Shown here in pieces: positions 1 to 7,671 of a stretch of DNA of 28,405 bases (position 1 is the first letter of the stretch; each line of letters begins with the position of its first letter). The translations under genes were made by a program, and so were the position numbers. The notes below the pieces were generated by a model. The model was not told the origin of the DNA. It made no database searches and was given only the letters and a program-made list of their open reading frames with translations. The DNA is from an uncultured Solobacterium sp. (GTDB taxonomy: Bacteria > Bacillota_I > Bacilli_A > Erysipelotrichales > Erysipelotrichaceae). The stretch covers positions 1-28,405 of the forward strand of contig CAKMPP010000030.1 of assembly GCA_927911475.1 (NCBI GenBank), written 5' to 3'.

Positions 1-479
1 GCAAACATTGAATCATTTAACATATGGTGACCATAAATGACTGTATTCTTATGTGTAAAGTCTCTGCCATTATTGTAGTCAATAAATACAGTTCCGCTTA
101 GATTGTATGTACCATCAAATAAGTGGTCCAAGTAGTAACTATTACCATACTTATTTTCATCTGTACTAGCGCCAAACACAACCGGATAGTCTACATTAGA
201 GTTTGGAAGTGTAATCCAACCAGCACAATCTGGGTTTTGAGATAACAACTTCTGGAAATCTAATGTTGAAGCTGTATCATCTTTATCCGTGTCCTTCTTT
301 GTTGTAACGGCATCTTTGCGTAAGTTATCATACGCATTTCCTGCTTGGTTATAACTTGCTAGACCTTTATATAACTGATAGCCAGAAAAAATCGCAACAC
401 CTAAACAAACCACCATGATGATGTCGAGTACGATTCTTCCCACTCTAGATAATTTCTTTTTATTCTTCTTTTCTTTCAT
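1..479 (-). CDS. srtB: Class B sortase, 5' part (runs off left edge)
   Basis: The first 159 residues of a membrane-anchored transpeptidase are visible. Sortases cleave a C-terminal sorting signal of secreted proteins and attach them to peptidoglycan or to pilus subunits. A lysine-rich N-terminus (MKEKKNKKKLSR) is followed by one transmembrane segment at about residues 16-36 and a charged linker. The sortase B core then reads CAGWITLPNSNVDYPVV, and the last visible part holds NTVIYGHHM, where the second His fits the catalytic histidine. The catalytic Cys and Arg lie beyond the window. The ATG at 479 is preceded by GAGG at a normal distance. It is divergent from acpS. The class rests on the YGHHM and GWI(T)LPN-type motifs; the substrate cannot be told from this fragment. 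Confidence 0.88.
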   Translation of the reverse strand, partial: MKEKKNKKKLSRVGRIVLDIIMVVCLGVAIFSGYQLYKGLASYNQAGNAYDNLRKDAVTTKKDTDKDDTASTLDFQKLLSQNPDCAGWITLPNSNVDYPVVFGASTDENKYGNSYYLDHLFDGTYNLSGTVFIDYNNGRDFTHKNTVIYGHHMLNDSMF

Positions 480-547
480 ACTAACCTCTGCAATATTTTA
501 CAGTCGATTGACTGAGTGTGCAAGCATTCGCCAAATACACGCAACTA

Positions 548-556
548 TGTAATAAT
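548..556 (+). promoter_or_regulatory. Extended -10 promoter of acpS, possibly leaderless
   Basis: TGTAATAAT is an extended -10 element (TGn plus a 5/6 match to TATAAT). Its last base lies 6 nt before the acpS ATG at 563, so the predicted +1 coincides with the A of the start codon. No Shine-Dalgarno sequence precedes the ATG. No convincing -35 is present at 16-18 nt, which extended -10 promoters tolerate. Prediction only. Confidence 0.4.
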
Positions 557-562
557 AATACC

Positions 563-880
563 ATGTTAGGCGTAGACATCGTAGATATGCTTCGAATTGA
601 CTTAGAAAAACCCATCATTTCACATGTTTTAACACAATCCGAAATGGTGGAATTCTCCTTAAAGCATACTACCACACAGAAAAAACAATACTTTGCGGGA
701 CGATTTGCGGCGAAAGAAGCTATCTTCAAGGCAACCCAGGATAAAGATTACCTACAGTACAGTATCCTAAATGATGAAAGTGGAAAACCTTACATCAAAG
801 ACCATCCTGAACTTGAAGTGAGTATCTCACATGATGCAAACATCGCTATCGCAATTGTACAAAGTATTTCAAATTTATAA
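563..880 (+). CDS. acpS: Holo-[acyl-carrier-protein] synthase
   Basis: AcpS transfers 4'-phosphopantetheine from CoA to the conserved serine of apo-ACP, activating fatty acid synthesis and other carrier proteins. The protein starts MLGVDIVDMLRI, with Asp5 as the expected Mg ligand, and carries GRFAAKEAIFKA, with Glu52 as the second ligand. The length is 105 residues, slightly short for the family (about 115-125). The frame stays open upstream to a GTG at 518, but family alignment begins at MLGVD, so I chose the ATG at 563. That start has no Shine-Dalgarno site (see the promoter entry). The gene is alone on plus between two minus-strand genes and ends at a strong hairpin. It lies 1.6 kb from an adenylation enzyme that would need a phosphopantetheinylated carrier; any link is inference. 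Confidence 0.9.
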   Translation: MLGVDIVDMLRIDLEKPIISHVLTQSEMVEFSLKHTTTQKKQYFAGRFAAKEAIFKATQDKDYLQYSILNDESGKPYIKDHPELEVSISHDANIAIAIVQSISNL

Positions 881-895
881 ATAAATTCGTTTTTA

Positions 896-924
896 AAAGG
901 TTCTCTTTTTGCAAGAGAACCTTT
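896..924. terminator. Bidirectional terminator between acpS and the 71-aa gene
   Basis: A perfect 12-bp stem, AAAGGTTCTCTT paired with AAGAGAACCTTT, encloses a 5-nt loop. It sits between the convergent stops at 880 and 928. T-rich sequence follows on both strands, so it can serve both genes. Confidence 0.85.
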
Positions 925-927
925 CTA

Positions 928-1143
928 TTATTCCTGATCTTTTGGTATTTTTCGATATATTAAATATGCCAAAATAAGTAATACTAGTATCACTAAAATT
1001 AGAATTGTGAATAATACCGATATCTTCGGAATATTCATATTTATATCGGTTAAATAAAACTTAATATACAGTTGTATCGTGATACCCATCAAAACTAAAG
1101 CAGCTAAATACACGCATAGGAACAATAACATCTTTTTTCTCAT
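928..1143 (-). CDS. Small two-helix membrane protein, unknown function
   Basis: This is a 71-residue protein I do not recognise. It begins MRKKMLLFLCVYLAALVL and has two predicted transmembrane helices, about residues 5-27 and 41-62. They are separated by a short polar loop (YLTDINMNIPK), and the tail is basic and charged (YRKIPKDQE). Both ends carry positive charge, so N-in/C-in topology is likely by the positive-inside rule. The ATG at 1143 is preceded by AAGGAG at good spacing, which supports a real gene. It appears monocistronic: the upstream operon terminates at 1251-1292 and a bidirectional terminator lies just after its stop. No catalytic motif is visible. Confidence 0.6.
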   Translation of the reverse strand: MRKKMLLFLCVYLAALVLMGITIQLYIKFYLTDINMNIPKISVLFTILILVILVLLILAYLIYRKIPKDQE

Positions 1144-1199
1144 AAACTCTCCTTTTATAAATTAGAAATATGCAAAAGATAAATGATAGCAGTGTAATG

Positions 1200-1221
1200 A
1201 TAGTTGAACATAATAGTTGAA
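1200..1221. repeat. Two 9-bp direct repeats upstream of the 71-aa gene
   Basis: ATAGTTGAA occurs at 1200-1208 and again at 1213-1221, a 13-bp period. The pair lies about 60 nt upstream of the start at 1143. It could be a regulator site, but nothing proves it. Confidence 0.35.
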
Positions 1222-1250
1222 TATCTACTTTTAGTATACACCCAAATTAA

Positions 1251-1292
1251 AAACACTCTCTATTTGAATGACAGGTAGAGAATGTTTTTTTT
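1251..1292. terminator. Terminator of the adenylation/decarboxylase operon
   Basis: AAACACTCTCTA (1251-1262) pairs with TAGAGAATGTTT (1276-1287) with one mismatch and a 13-nt loop. On minus the stem is followed by TTTTTAATTT. On plus it is followed by a longer T run. It begins 3 nt after the decarboxylase stop. Confidence 0.75.
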
Positions 1293-1294
1293 GA

Positions 1295-2470
1295 TTAATT
1301 TTGTATTGTATTGATTGGATAAGATTCTTGCATCTTTCTTGCGACAATGTATCCATTCTCTGCTGTGCGCAATAGAATTAGCGGCATCGTACGACTTAAG
1401 AATAAGTGAATACCTTCAGTAACAGAGTACGCCCCACAGTTATTGAAGGCTAAATAATCACCTGCATGCAACCCTTGCAGTGTTACATCTCTGACTAGTA
1501 CATCTGCCGTTGTACAAAGACTACCACACAAACACCAATTCTTTTCTGTACGATCATCACATGCGTGCAAGTGTTGAATGTGTGGCACTTTCATACCCAT
1601 CATCTGGCCATAGTAGTTTAGATGATTCATACCACCATCTACGATACAGTAATTTACGCCTTCATTAGACTTACAATCCATTGCACGAGTCAGGTATGTT
1701 CCACAGAATGTGGAATAGAATCTACCCATTTCAATTGTTAAATCAACAACCTCAGATAGCTCTTTTAACTTTGCATGGATATTCTCAAGAGGTTTTAGTG
1801 TATCACTAAAATCATCGCCTTTGAATAACGGAACGGATAGACCTGGTCCGTATTCAATCTGTTCTACTTTACGATTGAATGTTGTTTGAATCTCTTTGAT
1901 TAATTCTAACAACATATCCAACTCTTTGATTTGTTTATCATTCTTCTTGCGTTGTGTACCCGCAAAGTAGTGGATACCCTTTACGATCACGTTTGGATAC
2001 TTTTCTTCATTTGCATAGATTGAGAATAAATCTTCCTTGGACATACCAAACTGACTACCTGCATTTAAACGAGGTAGAATTTCAACTTTCTTTTGGTACT
2101 TCCCAGCTACTTCATTTACGATATCCATGTGCAATAGAGATTCTGCTGTGTAGTGAATCACTCCATATTCCATCGCATCTGTGACATCCACTTCGGTCTT
2201 ATTAACGCCTGAGTATAGAATCTTTGTTGGTTCTACATGCAGAGCTTTACAGATAGACAACTCACCTGGACTACACACTTCTAGTTTATCCGTGATTTCT
2301 GCCATCGTCGGAATCAAGAATGGATTTGCCTTGATGGAATAACATAGGCGATATGCACCACCTACAATTTCTCTCATTTTTGAAACACGTTGTTTTACTG
2401 CTTCTAAATCAAAGATAAAGCAAGGTGTTTGATAATGTTCTGCGATATACTTTAGTTCTTTTTCTTGCAT
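1295..2470 (-). CDS. Fold-III PLP-dependent decarboxylase (LysA/BtrK-like)
   Basis: This is a 391-residue member of the alanine racemase-fold decarboxylases, which include diaminopimelate and ornithine decarboxylases. The PLP lysine is in YSIKANP (Lys47). The phosphate-binding Gly-rich loop is EYGPGLSVP (206-214), followed by EMGR (247-250). The second-subunit active-site block GSLCTTAD gives Cys319 and Asp323, and GAYSV holds Tyr348. The segment HYFAGTQ (167-173) replaces the HIGSQ type of true LysA, so the substrate is probably not free diaminopimelate. Its start overlaps the stop of the adenylation gene by one base (TAATG), so the two are translationally coupled. BtrK, which decarboxylates glutamate bound to a carrier protein in butirosin synthesis, is a fitting precedent. 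The substrate is unknown. Confidence 0.82.
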   Translation of the reverse strand: MQEKELKYIAEHYQTPCFIFDLEAVKQRVSKMREIVGGAYRLCYSIKANPFLIPTMAEITDKLEVCSPGELSICKALHVEPTKILYSGVNKTEVDVTDAMEYGVIHYTAESLLHMDIVNEVAGKYQKKVEILPRLNAGSQFGMSKEDLFSIYANEEKYPNVIVKGIHYFAGTQRKKNDKQIKELDMLLELIKEIQTTFNRKVEQIEYGPGLSVPLFKGDDFSDTLKPLENIHAKLKELSEVVDLTIEMGRFYSTFCGTYLTRAMDCKSNEGVNYCIVDGGMNHLNYYGQMMGMKVPHIQHLHACDDRTEKNWCLCGSLCTTADVLVRDVTLQGLHAGDYLAFNNCGAYSVTEGIHLFLSRTMPLILLRTAENGYIVARKMQESYPINTIQN

Positions 2471-3992
2471 TATTCGATTCCTTCCATCTTCTTTAATACA
2501 GCACGATCAATCTTACCGTTCTTTGTCATTGGCATCTCATCCAAGTGTACTAACTTGTTAGGTACCATGTAGCTTGGCATAACAACCTTTAGTTCATTAT
2601 GTAATTCCTTTTGATCACGCTCACCTAACCAAAATAAGTAGATACGCTTCTTATTGCTGTCATAGATTGCACATGCACGCACAACACCACTACGTCCTTG
2701 CACTAAACTTTCAATTTCACCTAACTCAATGCGATGCCCTAGGTGCTTGATTTGGAAGTCTTTACGTCCAATATAAACAAGTTCTCCATGCTCGTTATAT
2801 TTTGCAAGGTCGCCTGTACGATACATGCGTTCATAGTACACAGTATTTAATGGATTCTGTACGAATACAGACGCTGTCTTTTCACCGTCATGATAATAAC
2901 CTAACGCTAGACATGCCCCCGCCACACAGATTTCTCCACTTTCATTTGGTGTATCCACCAATTTATTTTCATCAGATAGTAAGAATACCTTCTCATTATC
3001 AAACGCTGACCCAATTGGAATAATTTCATCTGCACTATATTCACGATTCTCTAAACGATAATACGTACAGTTACATGTAATCTCTGTAGGTCCATATAAA
3101 TTGATAAACTCTGCCTTTGGACAATTCTTCATCCAGATATTTAAATGCTTAATTGGCATAACCTCGCCACTGAACATAACTAAACGAATCGTCTCAGGAT
3201 TACGGTAACCAAATCCATTCATAATGGACACAAAGCACATTGCACTAACAGCCCATGTTAATACTGTCACCTGATGATCACATAAGAAATCCATCAAATG
3301 CGTTGGATTGCTGAAGAATTCACGTGGAATGAGTTCTACTCTAGCGCCAACATAGATACTGCTATAAATATCTTTCACTGACACATCAAAATCAAACGGT
3401 GCTTGGTTAGCAATACGGTCATCTGCACAAATTCCAGAGACTTTCACAAATTCCGGAATAAAGTCAATGACAGATCCGTGCCCAACAACAACACCCTTTG
3501 GCACACCAGTGGAACCGCTCGTAAAGTTTACGTAGAGAGGATCTGTACTAGCTGCTTGTTTGCGAATACCTGCAAGCATGTTTCATCAATATTGCCTTCA
3601 CGGATAATATCTTCAACTTTCAAAATATTAACAGTAGGCCCTAATTTCTCACGCGCTTCCTCATAGAAACGTTCATTACTCAAGATAACATTTGGATTTA
3701 ATACTTCCAAAATCTTTTCAATGCGTCCAATTGGCTGTCTTGTGTCAATCAGTGAATAGAATCCACCCGCATAGACAGCACCATACATCGCCGCAAGTGT
3801 AGTGTTACCTTTTTCCATATACATCGCAACCGCTTGGCGAGGTTGAATATATGTCGCAAGCTTTGTACCAAGAATCTTGGCATCTTTCACTAACTCTTCA
3901 TATGTCATCTCTGCGGTTTCATCTGCGACTGCAATCTTATTTGGATGTTTTAGGCAAGAGGCTTCTAGCCATTCAAGAATATTCTTTGTCAT
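2470..3992 (-). CDS. DltA-like amino acid adenylation enzyme (frameshifted)
   Basis: This is an AMP-forming ligase that would activate an amino acid as its adenylate and load it on a carrier protein. The two open frames are 3528-3992 and 2470-3579. They join if one A is restored in GATGAAACATG near 3581-3583 (AAAA read as AAA), giving 507 residues, the usual DltA length. Seen motifs are NFTSGSTGVPKG (A3), FDFDVSVKD (A4, with the Asp that normally binds the substrate amino group), YGPTE (A5), YRTGD (A7) and NGKID (A10). There is no fused carrier domain. The pocket segment VMFSGEVMP resembles DltA's CGEV region but has Ser where DltA has Cys. The ATG at 3992 follows TAGGAG. D-alanine-type or other small amino acid substrates are possible; none can be assigned. 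Confidence 0.8.
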
Positions 3993-4063
3993 ACTTTAAA
4001 CTCCTAGCGTATCTATTTTACTATGTTCATTCATTTTTGAATGTTAAATTTATCTGAAAAGAC

Positions 4064-4090
4064 AAAAATGGAGTATCCTCCTCCATTTTT
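4064..4090 (-). terminator. Terminator of the prfA-prmC operon
   Basis: On minus, AAAAATGGAG pairs with CTCCATTTTT (10 bp, 7-nt loop), followed by TTTTTGTCTTTTC. The stem starts at the prmC stop codon (4089-4091). Confidence 0.85.
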
Positions 4091-4943
4091 AACAATTAAA
4101 ATATACAAACAACATACGGTCTTTGCCGTTCATATCTTTAAGGATTTCAAAGCGAGCTTCCGGTAACATCTCTTCTACTAGTTTGCTCATACGCTCGCGC
4201 TGATCCCATCCCATTTCAAAAGCCATAAATGCTTTCTCGTTGAGAACTTTCTTACAATCCTGAAAAATCATACGATAGAACTTTAGTCCATCCTCACCAC
4301 CAAATAAGGCTACATGAGGTTCAAAGTCCACAACAGAGGTTTCCATCTGTTCATCCTGCGGTATGTATGGAGGATTGGAAATGAGTACATCCAAATGACG
4401 GTTTGCGTCAATTAATGGTTGTAACATATCTCCTGCAGTAAAGTCGATTACGACTTCGTTATTCTCTGCGTTCTTCCGTGCAGTGACTAAAGCTTCTTCA
4501 CTAATATCTGTTGCGTGCATCTTCACACGACTTTCTTCTTTTGCAACTGTAATCGCAATGGCACCAGAACCAGTCCCAACGTCTGCACATTCTACAGTTT
4601 CCTTTACCGGGAAGATCTCATCAATACGAGATAAAATCAATGCACAGAGTTCTTCCGTTTCACAGCGTGGAATTAATACATCTTCATTGACAATCATCTT
4701 ATATCCATAGAACCATGAGTAACCTAATACATGCGCCATTGGTTCCTGTTTTAAGATTCTTTCCATGCCTGCATGGAATTCACTTGCGAGTGTTTCTGGC
4801 ATCTCATCATCGATATGCATAAACAAATCATAGCGTTCACGTTGAGAGATTTCTAAAAGATATGCCATGACAGTTTCCGCAGGAATATCATTTTTTAGAC
4901 ACTCTTTTTCGTATTGCTTAATTGTTTTCGCAAATGTACTCAC
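4089..4943 (-). CDS. prmC: Release-factor glutamine methyltransferase
   Basis: PrmC (HemK) N5-methylates the glutamine of the GGQ motif of class-I release factors using S-adenosylmethionine, raising termination efficiency. The 284-residue protein has the N-terminal helical release-factor-binding domain. The SAM site follows as ADVGTGSGAIAI and the catalytic motif is NPPYIP. The start is a GTG at 4943 that overlaps the prfA stop (GTGA). A GAGGAG Shine-Dalgarno lies inside the prfA tail. This prfA-prmC coupling pairs the enzyme with its substrate, as in many bacteria. Confidence 0.95.
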   Translation of the reverse strand: MSTFAKTIKQYEKECLKNDIPAETVMAYLLEISQRERYDLFMHIDDEMPETLASEFHAGMERILKQEPMAHVLGYSWFYGYKMIVNEDVLIPRCETEELCALILSRIDEIFPVKETVECADVGTGSGAIAITVAKEESRVKMHATDISEEALVTARKNAENNEVVIDFTAGDMLQPLIDANRHLDVLISNPPYIPQDEQMETSVVDFEPHVALFGGEDGLKFYRMIFQDCKKVLNEKAFMAFEMGWDQRERMSKLVEEMLPEARFEILKDMNGKDRMLFVYFNC

Positions 4944-6016
4944 ACTGCTGTCTCCTCGAGTTTTCTCTTTTCTTCTTCTGCTAATAAGCCCTCAATAACA
5001 CCATCAAGTTTACCTTCCATGATGCGGTCTAACTGTGTAATTGTTAAACCGATGCGGTGGTCTGTAACACGGTTTTGTGGGTAGTTGTATGTTCTAATCT
5101 TTTCTGAACGATCACCCGTACCAATCTTGGCACGACGAATCTTACCAGCTTCTTCTTCCTGGATACGCTTGAGTTCTTCGTATACACGTGCACGAATTAA
5201 GCGCATTGCAGTCTCACGGTTTTCAATCTGTGAACGTCCATCTTGGCAGTTTACTGTAATACCTGTTGGAACGTGTACGATACGTACGGCAGAGTCTGTC
5301 TTATTAATGTGCTGTCCACCGGCACCAGAAGCACGGTGTGTTTCAATTGTTAAGTCCTTTGGATCGATTTCAATATCTGTATCTTCCGCTTCAGGTTGAC
5401 ATAGTACTGTTGCGGTAGAAGTATGAATACGTCCCTGTGTCTCTGTCTTTGGTACGCGCTGTACACGGTGTACACCAGATTCAAACTTCAATTCCTTATA
5501 CACATCTGTTCCCTTTACAGAGAAGATAATCTGCGTATATCCACCTGCTTCACTGACAGAAGCTTCCAAAACCTGTACCTTCCAGCCCTTGCTTTCTGCG
5601 TACTTGCTATACATACGATATAGGTCACCAGCGAAGATGTTGCCTTCATCTCCACCAGCGCCACCACGGATTTCCATAATGACATCATGGTCATCATCTG
5701 GATCACGTGGCACAAGTAAGTGCTGAATTCTTTCTAACAAGGCTTCACGTTCTGGTTCACACTCATCCTTTTCCATACGCGCCATCTCTTTGAGTTCAGG
5801 ATCATTCTCCTTTAACATCTCATCTGCTTGTGCAATACGAGAGTCTAGCTCTAGAAGTTGGTGGTACGCTTCAACAGGTTGTGTAAGCCTTGCCTGTTCC
5901 TTTGATAATTTTGTAAGAAGCTTAGGGTCTGACATTACCTTTTCATCCATCAGCTTCTCTACGATTTCTTTATATTGTTTTTCTATTTCACTTAATTTTG
6001 TTCTAACTGCGTCCAT
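4940..6016 (-). CDS. prfA: Peptide chain release factor 1
   Basis: RF1 recognises UAA and UAG in the ribosomal A site and triggers peptide release. Counting from the ATG at 6016, the protein has 358 residues. GGQ falls at 233-235 in GAGGQHINKTDSA, the same numbers as in E. coli RF1. The codon-recognition tripeptide position reads P-K-T (VPKTE) just before QGRIHTS, the RF1 rather than RF2 form. The frame stays open to a GTG at 6028, but GGAG lies 6 nt before the ATG at 6016, so I prefer that start. It is followed directly by prmC. Confidence 0.96.
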   Translation of the reverse strand: MDAVRTKLSEIEKQYKEIVEKLMDEKVMSDPKLLTKLSKEQARLTQPVEAYHQLLELDSRIAQADEMLKENDPELKEMARMEKDECEPEREALLERIQHLLVPRDPDDDHDVIMEIRGGAGGDEGNIFAGDLYRMYSKYAESKGWKVQVLEASVSEAGGYTQIIFSVKGTDVYKELKFESGVHRVQRVPKTETQGRIHTSTATVLCQPEAEDTDIEIDPKDLTIETHRASGAGGQHINKTDSAVRIVHVPTGITVNCQDGRSQIENRETAMRLIRARVYEELKRIQEEEAGKIRRAKIGTGDRSEKIRTYNYPQNRVTDHRIGLTITQLDRIMEGKLDGVIEGLLAEEEKRKLEETAV

Positions 6017-6075
6017 AGTATTCTCCACATATTTTCCATAACAACTTTAACATAGATTATATTCTTTGTATTCAA

Positions 6076-6103
6076 AGAAAAAGGTCCGGAATTATACCGG
6101 ACC
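6076..6103 (-). terminator. Terminator of rpmE
   Basis: On minus, GGTCCGG pairs with CCGGACC around a 7-nt loop and is followed by TTTTTCTTTG. It begins 5 nt after the rpmE stop and separates rpmE from prfA. Confidence 0.85.
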
Positions 6104-6107
6104 GGCT

Positions 6108-6311
6108 TTATTTCATACCGTACTTCTTATTGAACTTCTCGATACGTCCTTGAGCCTGTGCGAATCTCTGACGTCCAGTATAGAATGGATGGCAGTTTGA
6201 GCATGTATCTACTTTAATTTCAGATAATACAGAACCTGTTTCAAATTCTGCACCACAGCTTGTGCATACTACCTTCGCCTTGTGATAAGTTGGATGAATA
6301 TCTTTTTTCAT
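6108..6311 (-). CDS. rpmE: 50S ribosomal protein L31 (zinc-ribbon form)
   Basis: This is a 67-residue large-subunit protein at the central protuberance. It starts MKKDIHPTYHKAKVVC and holds two Cys pairs, CTSC and CSNC, the zinc-binding (C+) form of L31. The block CHPFYTGRQRF is diagnostic. Shine-Dalgarno AAGGGAG lies ahead of the ATG. The gene has its own promoter, leader hairpin and terminator. C+ L31 is often paired with a zinc-independent paralogue in Gram-positives; none is in this window. Confidence 0.96.
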   Translation of the reverse strand: MKKDIHPTYHKAKVVCTSCGAEFETGSVLSEIKVDTCSNCHPFYTGRQRFAQAQGRIEKFNKKYGMK

Positions 6312-6329
6312 TTTTATCTCCCTTCTGCC

Positions 6330-6350
6330 TTAAGCCTCTGATTGGCTTAA
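6330..6350 (-). promoter_or_regulatory. Leader hairpin before rpmE
   Basis: TTAAGCC pairs with GGCTTAA around a 7-nt loop in the 5' leader. It ends about 10 nt before the L31 Shine-Dalgarno. No T run follows, so it is not a terminator. Autogenous L31 leader RNAs are known in several phyla; a match to a known family is unproved. Confidence 0.4.
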
Positions 6351-6373
6351 AGAAAGTGCTAAATTGCCTATTT

Positions 6374-6403
6374 ATACTACCATAACAATTTTTTTTCGTG
6401 CAA
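6374..6403 (-). promoter_or_regulatory. Predicted sigma-A promoter of rpmE
   Basis: On minus, -35 TTGCAC (6398-6403) and -10 TAGTAT (6374-6379) are 18 nt apart, with an extended TGG before the -10. It sits just after the murA stop and gives a leader of about 55 nt. Confidence 0.45.
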
Positions 6404-6408
6404 TCTTT

Positions 6409-7671
6409 TTATTCAACAGTTTCACGCCAAATCACTGCACCTAGATTTTTTAACTTCTGGTCGATTTCAGCGTAACCACGATCGATGTGATATACATCAT
6501 GGATTTCTGTGACACCTTCTGCTAGTAGACCCGCCACTAACATCGCTGCACCACAACGTAAATCTGTCGCAACAACCTTGGTTCCAAATAAAGAACTTGG
6601 GCCTTTGATACTAGCAGAGCCTGTTGATACTTCAATATCTGCACCCATACGTTGTAATTCTCCGCAGTGCTTAAAGCGCTCTACGTAGATTGTCTCTACA
6701 ACTTTGGATTCACCATGTGCTTGTGTCATCAGCGTTGTAAGTGGTTGTTGTAAGTCAGTCGCAAAACCAGGATATGGTCTTGTGGTAACATCCGTCGCAA
6801 CTAGTTTATCTGTATGACGGATTGTAATACGGTCTACATCAATATCCATATCAACACCCATTTCCTGTAACTTAGAAGTTAAGGCATCTAAGTGTTGTGG
6901 GATGATATTCTTGATAACCATCTTCTTAGCACAAGCAGCCGCAATCACTAAGAATGTTCCTGCTTCGATACGGTCTGGAATAATTTCATGGAAACAACCC
7001 ATCAATTGATCAACACCATCAATTGTGATGACATTTGTACCTGCACCACGAATATGTGCACCCATCTTGTTTAATAATGTCGCAACATCGATGATTTCTG
7101 GTTCCTTCGCAGCATTTTCAATCGTTGTACGACCCTTTGCATATACAGCAGCCATCATAATATTGATAGTTGCGCCAACACTTGCAATATCCAAGAAGAT
7201 TTTCGCACCCTTTAATTCCTTGGCTTCAATGGTATAACAAGCCTTGTCATACGTTACTTTAGCACCCAAGGCTTCAAAACCCTTTAAGTGTAAGTCAATT
7301 GGTCTTGGACCTAAGTAACAACCACCAGGCATCTTCATACATACACGACCAAATCTACCTAACAAAGCACCCATGAAGTAGTACGATGCACGTAGCTTTG
7401 TGACTGCATCATCTACTAAATCAATATTTTGGATATTTGTAGGATCAATAATCAGATGATCAGAAGAACGTGCTTCAACTTGAACACCTAATAAATTTAA
7501 GATCTTTGTTAGGGATTCAACGTCCGCAATCTGCGGAACCCCAACGATTGTGACTGGTCCATGAGCCAGTACGGTAGCAGGAATCAGTGCTACTGTCGCA
7601 TTCTTTGCACTAGAGATTGTGACTTCTCCCTCTAGCGTATGTCCACCTTCAATTTTAATTACTTCCTGCAT
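6409..7671 (-). CDS. murA: UDP-GlcNAc 1-carboxyvinyltransferase
   Basis: MurA transfers enolpyruvate from PEP to UDP-GlcNAc, the first committed step of peptidoglycan synthesis, in the cytoplasm. The 420-residue protein has the substrate-binding Lys23-Asn24 (SSAKNATVA). The catalytic loop is MPGGCYLGPRPIDLH with Cys118, the residue attacked by fosfomycin. Length and ends match the family. The ATG at 7671 follows AAAGGAAA and lies 17 nt inside the 3' end of the HAD gene, so the two are probably coupled. Many Bacillota carry two MurA paralogues. Position in the fba-murA-rpmE-prfA order suggests the counterpart of B. subtilis murAB; this is inference. Confidence 0.96.
   Translation of the reverse strand: MQEVIKIEGGHTLEGEVTISSAKNATVALIPATVLAHGPVTIVGVPQIADVESLTKILNLLGVQVEARSSDHLIIDPTNIQNIDLVDDAVTKLRASYYFMGALLGRFGRVCMKMPGGCYLGPRPIDLHLKGFEALGAKVTYDKACYTIEAKELKGAKIFLDIASVGATINIMMAAVYAKGRTTIENAAKEPEIIDVATLLNKMGAHIRGAGTNVITIDGVDQLMGCFHEIIPDRIEAGTFLVIAAACAKKMVIKNIIPQHLDALTSKLQEMGVDMDIDVDRITIRHTDKLVATDVTTRPYPGFATDLQQPLTTLMTQAHGESKVVETIYVERFKHCGELQRMGADIEVSTGSASIKGPSSLFGTKVVATDLRCGAAMLVAGLLAEGVTEIHDVYHIDRGYAEIDQKLKNLGAVIWRETVE

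Noticed and set aside
5085..5399. Open frame of 104 codons on plus
   Set aside because: It lies wholly antisense to prfA, has no ribosome site and resembles no family.
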